The notes beneath the pieces are model-generated. The model made no database searches. It was not told the origin of the DNA and saw only the letters and a program-made list of their open reading frames with translations. Below are positions 25,303-34,726 of a stretch of DNA of 64,000 nt, piece after piece. Position numbers and translations under genes: made by a program. The DNA is from Myroides marinus. Its GTDB lineage: Bacteria; Bacteroidota; Bacteroidia; Flavobacteriales; Flavobacteriaceae. The stretch's first letter is position 1, and every line of letters starts with the position of its first letter. The stretch spans positions 413,917 through 477,916 of the forward strand of contig NZ_FNYS01000002.1 of the NCBI RefSeq assembly GCF_900109075.1, in the 5' to 3' direction.

Positions 25303-26499
25303 ATGAATAATAAAAAAGTTGTATTAGCATTTAGCGGAGGATTAGACACTAGCTTCTGTGTAATTTATTTAAAAGAAGAATTAGGGTATGAAGTTCACTC
25401 TGTAGCAGTAAACACAGGAGGATTTGATGCAGAAGAAGTAAAAGCGATAGAGGAGAGAGCATATGCTTTAGGCGTAGCTTCTCATAAGACTATCGATGAG
25501 ACAGAAGATTACTATAACGATAGCGTTAAGTACTTGATATTCGGTAACGTATTAAAGAATGCGACATACCCATTATCAGTAAGTGCAGAGCGTGTATGTC
25601 AGGCTACAGCTATTGCTAATTATGCTAAGAAGATTGGTGCACAGGCAGTTGCTCATGGTAGTACAGGAGCAGGTAATGACCAAGTGCGTTTTGATATGAT
25701 CTTTAATATTTTGGTGCCTAATGTAGAAATCATTACACCGATTAGAGACTTAAAATTAAGTAGAGAAGAAGAGATCGAGTTCTTACAGAAACACGGTGTC
25801 GAAATTAATGCAGAGAAAGCAAAGTATTCAATTAATAAAGGTTTGTGGGGTACTTCAGTAGGAGGAAAAGAAACCCTAACTTCTAATCTATATTTACCAG
25901 AAGAGGCTTGGCCTACGCCTGTGACTAAGACAACTCCTGAGACAGTGGAGATTGTTTTTGAGAAAGGGGAGCCAGTAGCTTTAAACGGTAAAAAACTAAA
26001 ACCTACTGAGGTTATCCAACAATTACAAGACTTAGCTCAACCATTTGGTATCGGTAGAGATATCCACGTAGGAGATACGATTATTGGTATTAAGGGAAGA
26101 GTTGGTTTTGAAGCTGCTGGTCCAATTATCTTGGTAAAAGCTCACCATACTTTAGAGAAACATACATTGACTAAATGGCAATTAAGTTGGAAAGAACAGT
26201 TGGCATCATTCTATGGTAACTATCTACATGAAGGACAATTCCACGATCCAGTGATGAGAGATATGGAAGCATTCTTAAGTAGCACACAGCAGACTGTGAG
26301 TGGTAAGGTAATCGTAGAGCTTCACCCACACCGTTTTGTAGTAATAGGTATAGAGTCAGAGCACGACTTAATGTCTAATAAATTTGGTAGCTACGGAGAG
26401 ATGAACAATGCGTGGACAGGAGAAGATGTAAAAGGGTTCTCTAAAATCTTTGGTAACCAAGTAATGATTTGGCACAAAGTAAATAACCAAGACCAATAA
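25303..26499 (+). CDS. argG: Argininosuccinate synthase
   Basis: The 398-residue enzyme joins citrulline and aspartate with ATP. The N-terminal VVLAFSGGLDTSFCV is the PP-loop ATP-binding motif. VAHGSTGAGNDQVRF and KYSINKGLWGTSVGG are synthase signatures for citrulline and aspartate binding. Length fits the family. It is the second gene of the operon, with 3 bp to argC. Confidence 0.96.
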   Translation: MNNKKVVLAFSGGLDTSFCVIYLKEELGYEVHSVAVNTGGFDAEEVKAIEERAYALGVASHKTIDETEDYYNDSVKYLIFGNVLKNATYPLSVSAERVCQATAIANYAKKIGAQAVAHGSTGAGNDQVRFDMIFNILVPNVEIITPIRDLKLSREEEIEFLQKHGVEINAEKAKYSINKGLWGTSVGGKETLTSNLYLPEEAWPTPVTKTTPETVEIVFEKGEPVALNGKKLKPTEVIQQLQDLAQPFGIGRDIHVGDTIIGIKGRVGFEAAGPIILVKAHHTLEKHTLTKWQLSWKEQLASFYGNYLHEGQFHDPVMRDMEAFLSSTQQTVSGKVIVELHPHRFVVIGIESEHDLMSNKFGSYGEMNNAWTGEDVKGFSKIFGNQVMIWHKVNNQDQ

Positions 26500-26502
26500 G
26501 AT

Positions 26503-27474
26503 ATGCAGACAATTAAAGCAGGAATAGTTGGAGGGGCTGGCTATACTGGAGGAGAGTTATTAAGATTATTACTACCTCATCCAGCAGTAGAGATTGCCTT
26601 TGTACATTCTAATAGTAGTGCAGGCAAGCCAGTATATGAGGTACACACTGATCTCTTTGGTGATACAGATCTTAAGTTCAGTGCGTCATTGACACAAGAT
26701 ATTGATGTTCTGTTTTTGTGTATGGGACATGGTGACTCTAAAGTATTCTTAGCAGAGAACGAGATAGATAGTGAAATAAAGATTATCGACCTCAGCCAAG
26801 ACTTTAGATTAAAAGAGACAGCAGGAAAGTTTGTATATGGATTGCCAGAACTAAATAGAGAGCAGATTAAGAAGGCAAGTTATATCGCTAACCCAGGTTG
26901 TTTTGCTACAGCGCTACAGTTGGCTTTATTGCCATTAGCTAGTGCTGGGAAATTACCTGAGTCTATTTATATCAATGCCTTGACTGGATCTACAGGAGCA
27001 GGACAGAGCCTATCTACTACTTCTCACTTTAGTTGGAGAGCAAATAATATATCAGTGTATAAAGCTTTCACTCATCAGCATCTTAATGAGATAGGAGAGA
27101 GTTTAACACAGCTACAACCAGGGTATGCTAAGAACATTAAGTTTATCCCTGAGCGTGGAGACTTTAGTAGAGGAATTTTTGCAAGTGTAATGTTTGAGTC
27201 TACATTGACTGAAGAAGAGTTATACAGACTGTATAATACTTACTATGAGTCACACCCATTTACACATGTTAGTGCTAAGGGAATAGATTTAAAACAAGTA
27301 GTTAATACAAATAAGTGTCTTGTATCTATAGTGAAGGATGGAAATGATGTGTTGATAACAAGTGCAATAGATAACTTGTTAAAAGGGGCAAGTGGACAGG
27401 CTGTTCAAAATATGAACTTGTTATTCGGGTTAGACGAAAAAACAGGTTTACAACTAAAAGCTTCGGCTTTCTAA
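26503..27474 (+). CDS. argC: N-acyl-gamma-glutamyl-phosphate reductase
   Basis: The 323-residue enzyme reduces the acyl-glutamyl phosphate to the semialdehyde with NADPH. GIVGGAGYTGGELLRLL is the dinucleotide-binding start, and NPGCFATALQLALLPL contains the catalytic cysteine. The later FIPERGDFSRGIFASV is a family segment. Genes before and after are 3 and 11 bp away. Whether the acyl group is acetyl or succinyl is discussed at argF'. Confidence 0.95.
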   Translation: MQTIKAGIVGGAGYTGGELLRLLLPHPAVEIAFVHSNSSAGKPVYEVHTDLFGDTDLKFSASLTQDIDVLFLCMGHGDSKVFLAENEIDSEIKIIDLSQDFRLKETAGKFVYGLPELNREQIKKASYIANPGCFATALQLALLPLASAGKLPESIYINALTGSTGAGQSLSTTSHFSWRANNISVYKAFTHQHLNEIGESLTQLQPGYAKNIKFIPERGDFSRGIFASVMFESTLTEEELYRLYNTYYESHPFTHVSAKGIDLKQVVNTNKCLVSIVKDGNDVLITSAIDNLLKGASGQAVQNMNLLFGLDEKTGLQLKASAF

Positions 27475-27485
27475 AAAAGTTTATT

Positions 27486-28625
27486 ATGATGAAATTATAT
27501 GATGTATACCCACTTAATCCTATCGAAATAGTAAAAGGGATAGGGAGTAAAGTATATGACAACAATGGTCAAGAGTATTTAGATTTATATGGAGGTCACG
27601 CAGTAATCTCTATCGGACATACTCATCCGCACTATGTAGCGAGATTAAAAGACCAACTTGATAAAATCGGATTTTATTCTAATTCTATAGAAATCCCTCT
27701 TCAACAGCAGTTAGCTGCTTTGTTAGGAGAGGTGGCTGGGTTGGACAATTATCAATTGTTTTTGTGTAATTCAGGAGCAGAAGCCAATGAAAATGCTTTA
27801 AAGCTTGCTTCTTTTTACAATGGTAAGAAGAAAGTAATAGCTTTTGATAAAGCTTTTCATGGAAGAACATCTCTTGCGGTTTCTGCTACTGATAACCCAA
27901 AGATAGTTGCCCCAGTTAATCAAACTGATAACATTGTGTTCTTACCTTTTAATGATGAGCAGGCTTTAGAACAAGCTTTCGCTTCTTATGGGGATGAAGT
28001 AACAGCAGTGATTATCGAAGGAATACAAGGTGTTGGAGGGATTCAGGTAGCTACAGACAGTTTCTTAGCAAAAATCAGAACGCTAACGACACAGTATGGA
28101 GCAGTATTTATCGCGGATGAAGTTCAGTGTGGATATGGTCGTACAGGTTCATTCTACGCAGTAAATGATGGAGGAGTACAAGCTGATATTTATACAATGG
28201 CTAAAGGTATGGGGAATGGATTTCCTATTGGAGCTATTGCTATTGGAGAGCAGTTTAAGCCTTGGCATGGACAATTAGGTACTACATTTGGTGGAAACCA
28301 CTTAGCATGTGCTGCAGCGCTGTCTGTATTAGAAGTGATGAAGCAGGATAACTTAATGGCTCATACAGCTCAGATAGGAAACTATCTAATCAACGAGTTA
28401 AAGAAATTAGACAAGATACAGGAAGTAAGAGGTAAAGGATTGATGATTGGTATAGACCTTGCTCCTGAGTTAAAGGATGTTCGTAAAGAACTATTAGTGA
28501 AAGATTACATCTTCACTGGGACTGCAAGCCCTAATGTAATTCGGCTGTTGCCAGCTTTAAATCTGAGTCAAGCAGATGCAGATTTATTCTTGGACAAGTT
28601 CAGCAATAGATTACAACAATTTTAA
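27486..28625 (+). CDS. argD: Acylornithine aminotransferase
   Basis: The 379-residue class III PLP aminotransferase converts the N-acylglutamate semialdehyde to N-acylornithine. FLCNSGAEANENALKLA is the phosphate-binding region, FHGRT the substrate loop, IADEVQCGYGRTG holds the PLP-pyridine aspartate, and TMAKGMGNGFPIGAI the Schiff-base lysine. The ATG at 27486 is followed by another at 27489; either may be used. It sits mid-operon with 13 bp to argF'. Confidence 0.93.
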   Translation: MMKLYDVYPLNPIEIVKGIGSKVYDNNGQEYLDLYGGHAVISIGHTHPHYVARLKDQLDKIGFYSNSIEIPLQQQLAALLGEVAGLDNYQLFLCNSGAEANENALKLASFYNGKKKVIAFDKAFHGRTSLAVSATDNPKIVAPVNQTDNIVFLPFNDEQALEQAFASYGDEVTAVIIEGIQGVGGIQVATDSFLAKIRTLTTQYGAVFIADEVQCGYGRTGSFYAVNDGGVQADIYTMAKGMGNGFPIGAIAIGEQFKPWHGQLGTTFGGNHLACAAALSVLEVMKQDNLMAHTAQIGNYLINELKKLDKIQEVRGKGLMIGIDLAPELKDVRKELLVKDYIFTGTASPNVIRLLPALNLSQADADLFLDKFSNRLQQF

Positions 28626-28638
28626 ATTTGATTAAACA

Positions 28639-29637
28639 ATGAAACAATTTTTTTCCGTTAACGATATAACATCTCTATCTCAAGCAGTACAGAGTGCATT
28701 GACATCTAAACAGAGCCCTTTTGCAGATGAGGCTCTTGGTAAGCATAAGACAATAGGTTTAGTATTCTTAAACCCAAGTTTACGTACAAGGATGAGCACA
28801 CAGAAGGCTGCTATGAACTTAGGGATGAATGTAATGGTGATGAATATGACATCAGACGGTTGGGCTTTAGAGACTAAAGACGGTGTAGTGATGGACGGAA
28901 ATACAGCAGAGCATATTAAAGAGGCTGCTGCTGTGATGGGAGAATACTGTGATATTTTAGGATTGCGTTCTTTCCCAGGGTTAAAAGATGCTGATGAAGA
29001 TTATAGTGAGGAGTTGTTTGGTAAGTTCGCTAAGTACTGTGGTAAACCAGTAGTGAGTTTAGAGAGCGCTACAAGACACCCACTACAGAGTTTCACAGAT
29101 CTAATTACAATAGTAGAACACTTCGATTATCAGTATGATAGTGTACAAGAGAAGTTAGTACCTCAAGGTAAGAAACCAAAAGTAGTATTGACATGGGCTC
29201 CACACGTTAAGGCATTGCCACAGGCAGTACCTAATTCATTTGCAGAGTGGATGTGTAGAGCACAGGCAGAAGGATTGGTAGATTTCGTAGTAACACATCC
29301 AGAAGGATATGCGTTAAAAGAAGAGTTTACTACTGGAGCTACAGTTACTACTAATCAAGATGAGGCTTTAGCTGATGCAGATTTCGTATATGTAAAGAAC
29401 TGGTCAAGTTATGAAGACTATGGGCAGATTACTTGTACTGATAAGTCGTGGATGCTGACTCTTGATAAGTTAGAGGCTACTAATAATGCTAAAGTGATGC
29501 ACTGCTTACCCGTAAGACGTGATTTAGTGATAGCATCAGAGGTATTAGATAGTGAGCACTCTATCGTGGTACAAGAAGCAGGAAACAGAGTTTGGGCTGC
29601 CCAAGCAGTATTAAAAGAAATGCTAAAAAACCAATAG
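28639..29637 (+). CDS. argF': N-acylornithine carbamoyltransferase (argF')
   Basis: The 332-residue protein transfers the carbamoyl group to an N-acylated ornithine instead of free ornithine. The carbamoyl-phosphate motif SLRTR is at 47-51 and the C-terminal motif is MHCLPVRRD. The position that separates known acetylornithine enzymes (Glu) from succinylornithine enzymes (Pro), residue 90 in Bacteroides numbering, is alanine here (GNTAEH). As the glutamate is said to be needed for the acetyl form, this favours N-succinylornithine as substrate; this is a prediction from remembered structural work. Cytoplasmic, trimeric by family. Confidence 0.9.
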   Translation: MKQFFSVNDITSLSQAVQSALTSKQSPFADEALGKHKTIGLVFLNPSLRTRMSTQKAAMNLGMNVMVMNMTSDGWALETKDGVVMDGNTAEHIKEAAAVMGEYCDILGLRSFPGLKDADEDYSEELFGKFAKYCGKPVVSLESATRHPLQSFTDLITIVEHFDYQYDSVQEKLVPQGKKPKVVLTWAPHVKALPQAVPNSFAEWMCRAQAEGLVDFVVTHPEGYALKEEFTTGATVTTNQDEALADADFVYVKNWSSYEDYGQITCTDKSWMLTLDKLEATNNAKVMHCLPVRRDLVIASEVLDSEHSIVVQEAGNRVWAAQAVLKEMLKNQ

Positions 29638-29640
29638 ATT

Positions 29641-30420
29641 ATGCAAAGCCTTACAGTTATTAAAATAGGGGGTAATATCGTAGATGATGAGTCGTCGTTA
29701 CAAGCTTTTTTAGATACTTACGCAAGTATAGAAGGACCTAAGGTCTTAGTACATGGTGGAGGTAAATTAGCTACGCGTATGGCTACTCAGTTAGGGATAG
29801 AGACTCAGATGGTCAATGGACGTCGTATCACTGACGAAGCGATGTTGCCTATAGCTGTAATGGTGTATGCTGGATTAATCAACAAACAGATTACTGCACA
29901 ACTTCAGTCAAGAGGTTGTGACGCGATAGGAATCTCAGGAGCAGATGCTAAACTGATACAGAGTCATAAAAGACCTACTGAACCAATAGATTATGGATAT
30001 GTAGGAGACTTTAAGGCAAGCGATGTGAATGTGGTTCGATTAAAGCAATTGGTAGAGATAGGACTTAGTCCTGTGTTCTCTGCCATTACGGCGGATAAGG
30101 AAGGCCAATTACTAAACACGAATGCAGACACTATAGCGTCTAACTTAGCAGTGGCTCTGGCTACAGAGTATAAAGTAGCTTTGATATATTGCTTTGAACG
30201 CAAAGGTGTGTTGCAGGACATTAACAATGAGGACTCTGTGATTAGTACCATTAATCGAGAGAACTTTACACAACTAAAAGAACAAGGAGTGATAGCAGAT
30301 GGTATGTTGCCAAAGATAGAGAATGCTTTGGCTGCTATCGACCAAGGTGTGGATAAAGTATGTATCAAGAAAGCAGAGGATTTATTAGAAGCAGAAGCTG
30401 GTACTACTATTCAACGATAA
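29641..30420 (+). CDS. argB: N-acylglutamate kinase
   Basis: The 259-residue amino-acid kinase phosphorylates the acylated glutamate. TVIKIGGNIVDD provides the phosphate-binding lysine, KVLVHGGGKLATRM the second glycine-rich loop, and NTNADTIASNLAVAL the nucleotide-binding part. The C-terminal GMLPKIENALAAIDQGV is conserved. It is on the short side, without the N-terminal helix of arginine-inhibited hexameric forms, so feedback inhibition by arginine is not evident. Three bp separate it from argF'. Confidence 0.94.
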   Translation: MQSLTVIKIGGNIVDDESSLQAFLDTYASIEGPKVLVHGGGKLATRMATQLGIETQMVNGRRITDEAMLPIAVMVYAGLINKQITAQLQSRGCDAIGISGADAKLIQSHKRPTEPIDYGYVGDFKASDVNVVRLKQLVEIGLSPVFSAITADKEGQLLNTNADTIASNLAVALATEYKVALIYCFERKGVLQDINNEDSVISTINRENFTQLKEQGVIADGMLPKIENALAAIDQGVDKVCIKKAEDLLEAEAGTTIQR

Positions 30421-30462
30421 TAAAACAATAAGACACAATACTACTTAACTATAAACACTGAC

Positions 30463-31521
30463 ATGAAAGATAACCTAACACAAGAGGCTATAGCTTTATT
30501 AGAAAGATTAATTGCTTCTCCTTCATTTAGTAAGGAAGAGCATCTTACATCTGATTTGATCGCTGCATATTTAGAGTCACACGGAGTGGCGATACACCGC
30601 GAGTTATTCAATGTATGGGCTTTCAATAAACACTATGACCCAAGTAAGCCTACTATTCTGTTAAACTCTCATCACGATACAGTGAGACCGAATAAGGATT
30701 ATACACGTGATCCTTTTAAACCAGAGATTATAGCTGGCAAGCTTTTTGGATTAGGGAGTAATGATGCAGGAGGATGTTTAGTATCTCTTATTGCTACATT
30801 CCTTTATTTTTATGATAAGGAAGGAATGAAATATAACTTCTGTATTGCAGCAACAGCAGAAGAGGAGATATCTGGTAATGATGGTTTAGAGTATGTGATT
30901 CCTAAATTAGGAGAATTAGAATTCGCTATTGTAGGAGAACCTACACAAATGCATTTAGCTGTGGCAGAGAGAGGACTGATGGTCTTAGACTGTGTAGCTA
31001 AAGGACGCTCTGGGCATGCAGCACGTAACGAAGGAGATAATGCAATATTTAAAGCGATTAAAGATATAGAATGGTTCAATACATATCAGTTCCCAAAGGT
31101 ATCTGAAGAGTTTGGACCTATTAAGATGAGTGTAACGATGATTAATGCGGGTACACAGCATAATGTAGTACCTTCTACATGTGACTTCGTAGTAGATGTA
31201 CGTGTGACAGATGCGTATACTAACGAAGAAGTATTAGAAATGGTAAGACAGCATGTGGACTGTGATGTTAATGCTCGTTCTACTCGATTAAAACCTTCGT
31301 CTATAGCAAAAGACCACCCAATCGTAAAGGCTGGTATAGCATTAGGAAGAGAGACTTATGGATCACCAACTACGAGTGACCAAGCCTTGTTAAGTATTCC
31401 ATCGCTTAAGTGTGGACCTGGCGACTCTGCTCGCTCACATACAGCAGACGAATTCGTCTATGTAGAGGAGATAAAAGAGGGAATAGCCTTGTATATAGAG
31501 ATGTTAACGCAAATCGTGTAG
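30463..31521 (+). CDS. argE: M20 deacylase (acylornithine/acylcitrulline deacetylase)
   Basis: The 352-residue metallohydrolase removes the N-acyl group, here probably from N-acylcitrulline because carbamoylation occurs before deacylation with argF'. LLNSHHDTVRP and GSNDAGG carry the first His and the bridging Asp, TAEEEISG the catalytic Glu pair, and GEPTQMHLAVAERG the next metal segment. The dimerisation part is GHAARNEGDN. The gap to argB is 42 bp; argH starts 3 bp after it. Confidence 0.9.
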   Translation: MKDNLTQEAIALLERLIASPSFSKEEHLTSDLIAAYLESHGVAIHRELFNVWAFNKHYDPSKPTILLNSHHDTVRPNKDYTRDPFKPEIIAGKLFGLGSNDAGGCLVSLIATFLYFYDKEGMKYNFCIAATAEEEISGNDGLEYVIPKLGELEFAIVGEPTQMHLAVAERGLMVLDCVAKGRSGHAARNEGDNAIFKAIKDIEWFNTYQFPKVSEEFGPIKMSVTMINAGTQHNVVPSTCDFVVDVRVTDAYTNEEVLEMVRQHVDCDVNARSTRLKPSSIAKDHPIVKAGIALGRETYGSPTTSDQALLSIPSLKCGPGDSARSHTADEFVYVEEIKEGIALYIEMLTQIV

Positions 31522-31524
31522 CAA

Positions 31525-32856
31525 ATGAAATTATGGCAAAAGAATACTACAGTGGATCAATCAGTAGATACGTTCACAGTAGGACAAGATAGAGTGTTAG
31601 ATATGAACTTAGCGGCTTTTGACGTTATGGGGTCACTGGCACATACACAGATGTTAGAAAGCATAGGATTACTGGAGGCTGAAGACTTAGTAATCATACA
31701 GAAAGAATTAAAACAGATTTACCAAGAGATATTAGCAGGACAATTCACAATAGAGGATGATGTAGAAGATATTCATTCACAAGTAGAGTTGTTATTGACA
31801 AGAAGAATTGGTGAAGCTGGTAAGAAGATACATTCAGGACGTTCAAGAAACGACCAAGTGTTAGTTGATCTTAAGTTATATTTCCGCCATGAGATAGAAG
31901 AGATTGTTGTTAAAACTAAAGAGGTATTTGAGACATTACAAGGTTTAAGTAACCAGTATAAAGATGTTTTACTACCTGGCTATACGCATTTACAGATCGC
32001 AATGCCTTCGTCATTTGGCTTGTGGTTTGGGGCGTATGCAGAGAGTTTAGTGGATGACTTAGAGATGATGTTATCAGCGTGGAAGGTGACGAATAAGAAT
32101 CCATTAGGATCAGCTGCTGGTTATGGTTCATCATTCCCTCTAAATAGACAGATGACTACAGATTTATTGGGCTTTCAGTCTATGAATTACAATGTAGTCT
32201 ACGCTCAAATGGGGAGAGGTAAGACAGAGCGTATCTTAGCACAAGGGCTAAGTTCTATAGCTGCTACTTTAGCTAAGTTCGCGATGGATGGATGTCTATA
32301 TGTGAGTCAAAATATGGGTTTTATAAAATTCCCAGATCATTTGACTACAGGTTCGAGTATTATGCCTCATAAGAAGAATCCAGACGTTTTAGAGCTTATT
32401 CGTTCAAGATGTAATAAGATACAAGCTTTGCCTAACGAAATAGCTTTAATGACTACTAATTTGCCTTCTGGGTACCATAGGGATCTTCAATTGTTGAAAG
32501 AGAATTTATTTCCAGCTTTTACTTCTTTAAAGGAGTGTTTGGACATTCTGAAGTTGATGTTAGACAATATCGAGGTAAATAAAGATATATTAAGCGACCC
32601 AAAATATGACTATTTGTTTAGTGTTGAGGTTGTGAATGATTACGTACTAAAGGGAATGCCTTTTAGAGAAGCGTATAAAGAGATAGGTCTGTCTATAGAG
32701 GCAGGTACTTATCAACCGTCAAAAGAGGTTAACCATACACACGAAGGTAGTGTAGGTAACCTGATGAATGATGCAATCAAAGCTGAGTTTGACCGTGTAT
32801 ATGCGTCATTTGGCTTTGACCAAGTAAATGAGAAACTAGTAAGTTTAGTGTTGTGA
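31525..32856 (+). CDS. argH: Argininosuccinate lyase
   Basis: The 443-residue enzyme cleaves argininosuccinate into arginine and fumarate. DVEDIHSQVE and GKKIHSGRSRNDQVLVD are substrate-binding segments, PGYTHLQIAMPSSFG the second conserved region, and TGSSIMPHKKNPDVLELIR the lyase-superfamily signature. It is the last gene of the operon, followed after about 90 bp by the operon terminator. Confidence 0.95.
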   Translation: MKLWQKNTTVDQSVDTFTVGQDRVLDMNLAAFDVMGSLAHTQMLESIGLLEAEDLVIIQKELKQIYQEILAGQFTIEDDVEDIHSQVELLLTRRIGEAGKKIHSGRSRNDQVLVDLKLYFRHEIEEIVVKTKEVFETLQGLSNQYKDVLLPGYTHLQIAMPSSFGLWFGAYAESLVDDLEMMLSAWKVTNKNPLGSAAGYGSSFPLNRQMTTDLLGFQSMNYNVVYAQMGRGKTERILAQGLSSIAATLAKFAMDGCLYVSQNMGFIKFPDHLTTGSSIMPHKKNPDVLELIRSRCNKIQALPNEIALMTTNLPSGYHRDLQLLKENLFPAFTSLKECLDILKLMLDNIEVNKDILSDPKYDYLFSVEVVNDYVLKGMPFREAYKEIGLSIEAGTYQPSKEVNHTHEGSVGNLMNDAIKAEFDRVYASFGFDQVNEKLVSLVL

Positions 32857-32914
32857 TAGATTGAAAGAGGTTCTTCCACGCGGTGGTCGAGCCTCTTGCT
32901 ATTTATTAACATCC

Positions 32915-32932
32915 GATATAGCACGCTATATC
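32915..32932. repeat. Perfect palindrome downstream of argH
   Basis: GATATAGC-AC-GCTATATC is an 18-bp perfect inverted repeat with a 2-bp centre. It precedes the operon terminator. A little upstream, AAGAGG (32866-32871) and CCTCTT flank CCAC-GCG-GTGG in a second, compound hairpin. Neither is followed by a T run. They may protect the 3' end or bind a regulator (inference). Confidence 0.5.
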
Positions 32933-32947
32933 ATCTATAATTCGAAT

Positions 32948-32989
32948 AGAGCAGTACAAAAGATAGTTTTTTGTATTGCTCTTTTTTTA
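32948..32989 (+). terminator. Terminator of the arginine operon
   Basis: AGAGCAGTACAAAA (32948-32961) pairs with TTTTGTATTGCTCT (32969-32982) with one G-U pair in fourteen, followed by a T run. Confidence 0.9.
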
Positions 32990-33013
32990 TTGTTTATCTT
33001 TAATGTGTTTAAA

Positions 33014-33589
33014 ATGAATGCTATGAAGAGATTATTGTGCCTATTGTTTATGTGTGCTTCTACGATGGTATCAGCTCAGATTACTGATACAGCTGTTAAT
33101 AAAGATAAGTTTGAGAAGTCTGATTTCCCTTATAAAGGAGATAGAGTGCTTATCGTGGACAAAATAGATGGAAGTAAAGAGGAAAATATATTTGTATTCG
33201 CTAAGAATAAGAAAGGTTCTGAGCAGGATAGACTCTATATACAACAGTTTACTAAGGTAGATGGTAAATGGGAGTCAAAGGTAAGTGAGGAGGTCGCAGA
33301 TGAAGGGATAATCACTGTGACTTATAATAATCGAAAAGCATTTAAGGATGTAGAGAAGAATGGTCAAGTGGATGCACTTTACATCTACGCAAAGCATGAT
33401 AAAGATGACCTTAATAACCCTAATGAGGAGATAGGATTGCTCTTTTATAAATATCAGTTATACACTGTGACTGTACGCGCAGATTCTGACTTTAAGAAGA
33501 ATTATTTTAGCGATAACTTTAAGGAACTCCCTAAGCCAGTGCAGGATTTTGTACTAGACTACTGGAATAAGTATGTTAGTGAAAGGTAG
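33014..33589 (+). CDS. Secreted or periplasmic hypothetical protein
   Basis: The 191-residue protein has a signal peptide (MNAMKRLLCLLFMCASTMVSAQ). The mature part is polar and lysine/aspartate-rich (VDKIDGSKEENIFVFAKNKKGSEQDRLYIQQF), without domains I recognise. The open frame reaches back to 32861, but that part covers the operon terminator; the ATG at 33014 (or 33023, MKRLLC) immediately precedes the signal peptide. It lies alone between the arginine operon and a convergent reductase gene. Confidence 0.65.
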   Translation: MNAMKRLLCLLFMCASTMVSAQITDTAVNKDKFEKSDFPYKGDRVLIVDKIDGSKEENIFVFAKNKKGSEQDRLYIQQFTKVDGKWESKVSEEVADEGIITVTYNNRKAFKDVEKNGQVDALYIYAKHDKDDLNNPNEEIGLLFYKYQLYTVTVRADSDFKKNYFSDNFKELPKPVQDFVLDYWNKYVSER

Positions 33590-33593
33590 AGAT

Positions 33594-33625
33594 AAAAAAG
33601 CTGTCTCTTTTAATATTGAGACAGC
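33594..33625 (-). terminator. Terminator of the PaaE-like reductase gene
   Basis: GCTGTCTC (33600-33607) and GAGACAGC (33618-33625) pair; on the minus strand the hairpin runs into T6 (A run 33594-33599). It may also end the 33014 gene, with a poorer T tract. Confidence 0.85.
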
Positions 33626-33644
33626 CCTTAGTATTGTATATCTA

Positions 33645-34697
33645 TTAAACGTCGTCGTAGTCAACGTATATTTCGTCAGAAGTAACGATAGCTTGACATG
33701 ATAGGATTAATCCATCAGCAATCTCATCATCTGATAGGATACTGTTCTTTTTCATGACAGCAGATCCTTTGATGATCTTACACATACATGAGCTACAGAT
33801 ACCTCCTTGACATGAGTAAGGAGCGTCAATACCTGCTTTAAGCACACCATTAAGTAATACTTCGCTTTTAGGCATTTCGAAAGTAGCTTCTTCGTCATCT
33901 ACTAGGGCAGTTACCTTAGTAGTACCTCCTTCTGCCTGTACTGGGTCAACACCATCTGTGTTAGGAGTAAAGATCTCAAACGAAATCTTCTCTTTTGCTA
34001 CACCTCTGTCTTGTAGAGTAGCACTTACTGTATTAATCATGTCCTCAGGACCACATACGTAGAACTGTTCGAATGCTGTATCTTTATGTTTATTATTAAC
34101 TACGAAGTTAATAGCTGCCTTATCTATACGTCCGAAGATAGAGTCGTTCTCTCTAATACGAGAATATACGAAATGGATAAATAGACGGTCTGCATATTGC
34201 TCCTGTAGTTTATATAACTCGTCGTGGAAGATAGTCTCCTCAGCATTCTTATTACCATATACTAATACGAACTTGCTATTAGGTTCTTGTTCTAATACAG
34301 ATTTAAGAATAGACATCACTGGTGTGATACCACTACCTGCTGCGAATGCAGCATAGTTATTAGCTGTAGTAGCATTAGGTTCTAGTGTAAATCTTCCTTC
34401 TGGAGCATCTACTTCTAGCTGGTCACCTGCCTTTAGTACCTCGTTAGCATAAGTAGAGAATACACCGTGTTCTACTTTCTTTACAGCTATACGAACCTCA
34501 CCACTAGTAGGAGTAGAGCAGATAGAGTAAGCTCTACGAATCTCTTTACCCTCGTGTTGAAATTTGATATTAAGGTATTGTCCCGCTTTAAATAGATATT
34601 CTTCTTTTAGATTAGTCGGAATATCAAATACTATAGATACTGCATTAGGAGTCTCTCTGCGAACTTCTTTTACAGTTAATAGGTTGAATCTTGACAT
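33645..34697 (-). CDS. PaaE/ferredoxin-NADP-reductase-type flavoprotein with 2Fe-2S domain
   Basis: The 350-residue protein has an FAD-binding ferredoxin-reductase module (about 1-100, RRAYSICSTPTSGEVRIAVKKVEHG), an NAD(P)-binding part (FAAGSGITPVMSILKSVL, FYVCGPEDMI) and a C-terminal plant-type 2Fe-2S ferredoxin domain (CQGGICSSCMCKIIKG ... LSCQA) with all four cysteines. This order equals PaaE, the reductase of phenylacetyl-CoA epoxidase, but no other paa genes are here, so the partner oxygenase or desaturase is unknown. The frame extends to a TTG at 34721; the ATG at 34697 fits homologues and lies after the -7 element. Confidence 0.88.
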   Translation of the reverse strand: MSRFNLLTVKEVRRETPNAVSIVFDIPTNLKEEYLFKAGQYLNIKFQHEGKEIRRAYSICSTPTSGEVRIAVKKVEHGVFSTYANEVLKAGDQLEVDAPEGRFTLEPNATTANNYAAFAAGSGITPVMSILKSVLEQEPNSKFVLVYGNKNAEETIFHDELYKLQEQYADRLFIHFVYSRIRENDSIFGRIDKAAINFVVNNKHKDTAFEQFYVCGPEDMINTVSATLQDRGVAKEKISFEIFTPNTDGVDPVQAEGGTTKVTALVDDEEATFEMPKSEVLLNGVLKAGIDAPYSCQGGICSSCMCKIIKGSAVMKKNSILSDDEIADGLILSCQAIVTSDEIYVDYDDV

Positions 34698-34718
34698 AGT
34701 TAGTTTAGTTTGAACGGA

Positions 34719-34726
34719 CAAAAATA
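34719..34726 (-). promoter_or_regulatory. -7 element deciding the reductase start
   Basis: TATTTTTG on the minus strand matches TAnnTTTG, with GTTAAC rather than a TTG at the -33 position. It overlaps the alternative TTG start at 34721, so translation must begin downstream, at 34697. Confidence 0.5.

Noticed and set aside
32861..33013. Upstream extension of the 33014 gene
   Set aside because: It would translate through the arginine-operon terminator and put the signal peptide inside the protein.
34698..34721. TTG start for the PaaE-like reductase
   Set aside because: The TTG overlaps the -7 element, and the ATG at 34697 matches relatives.
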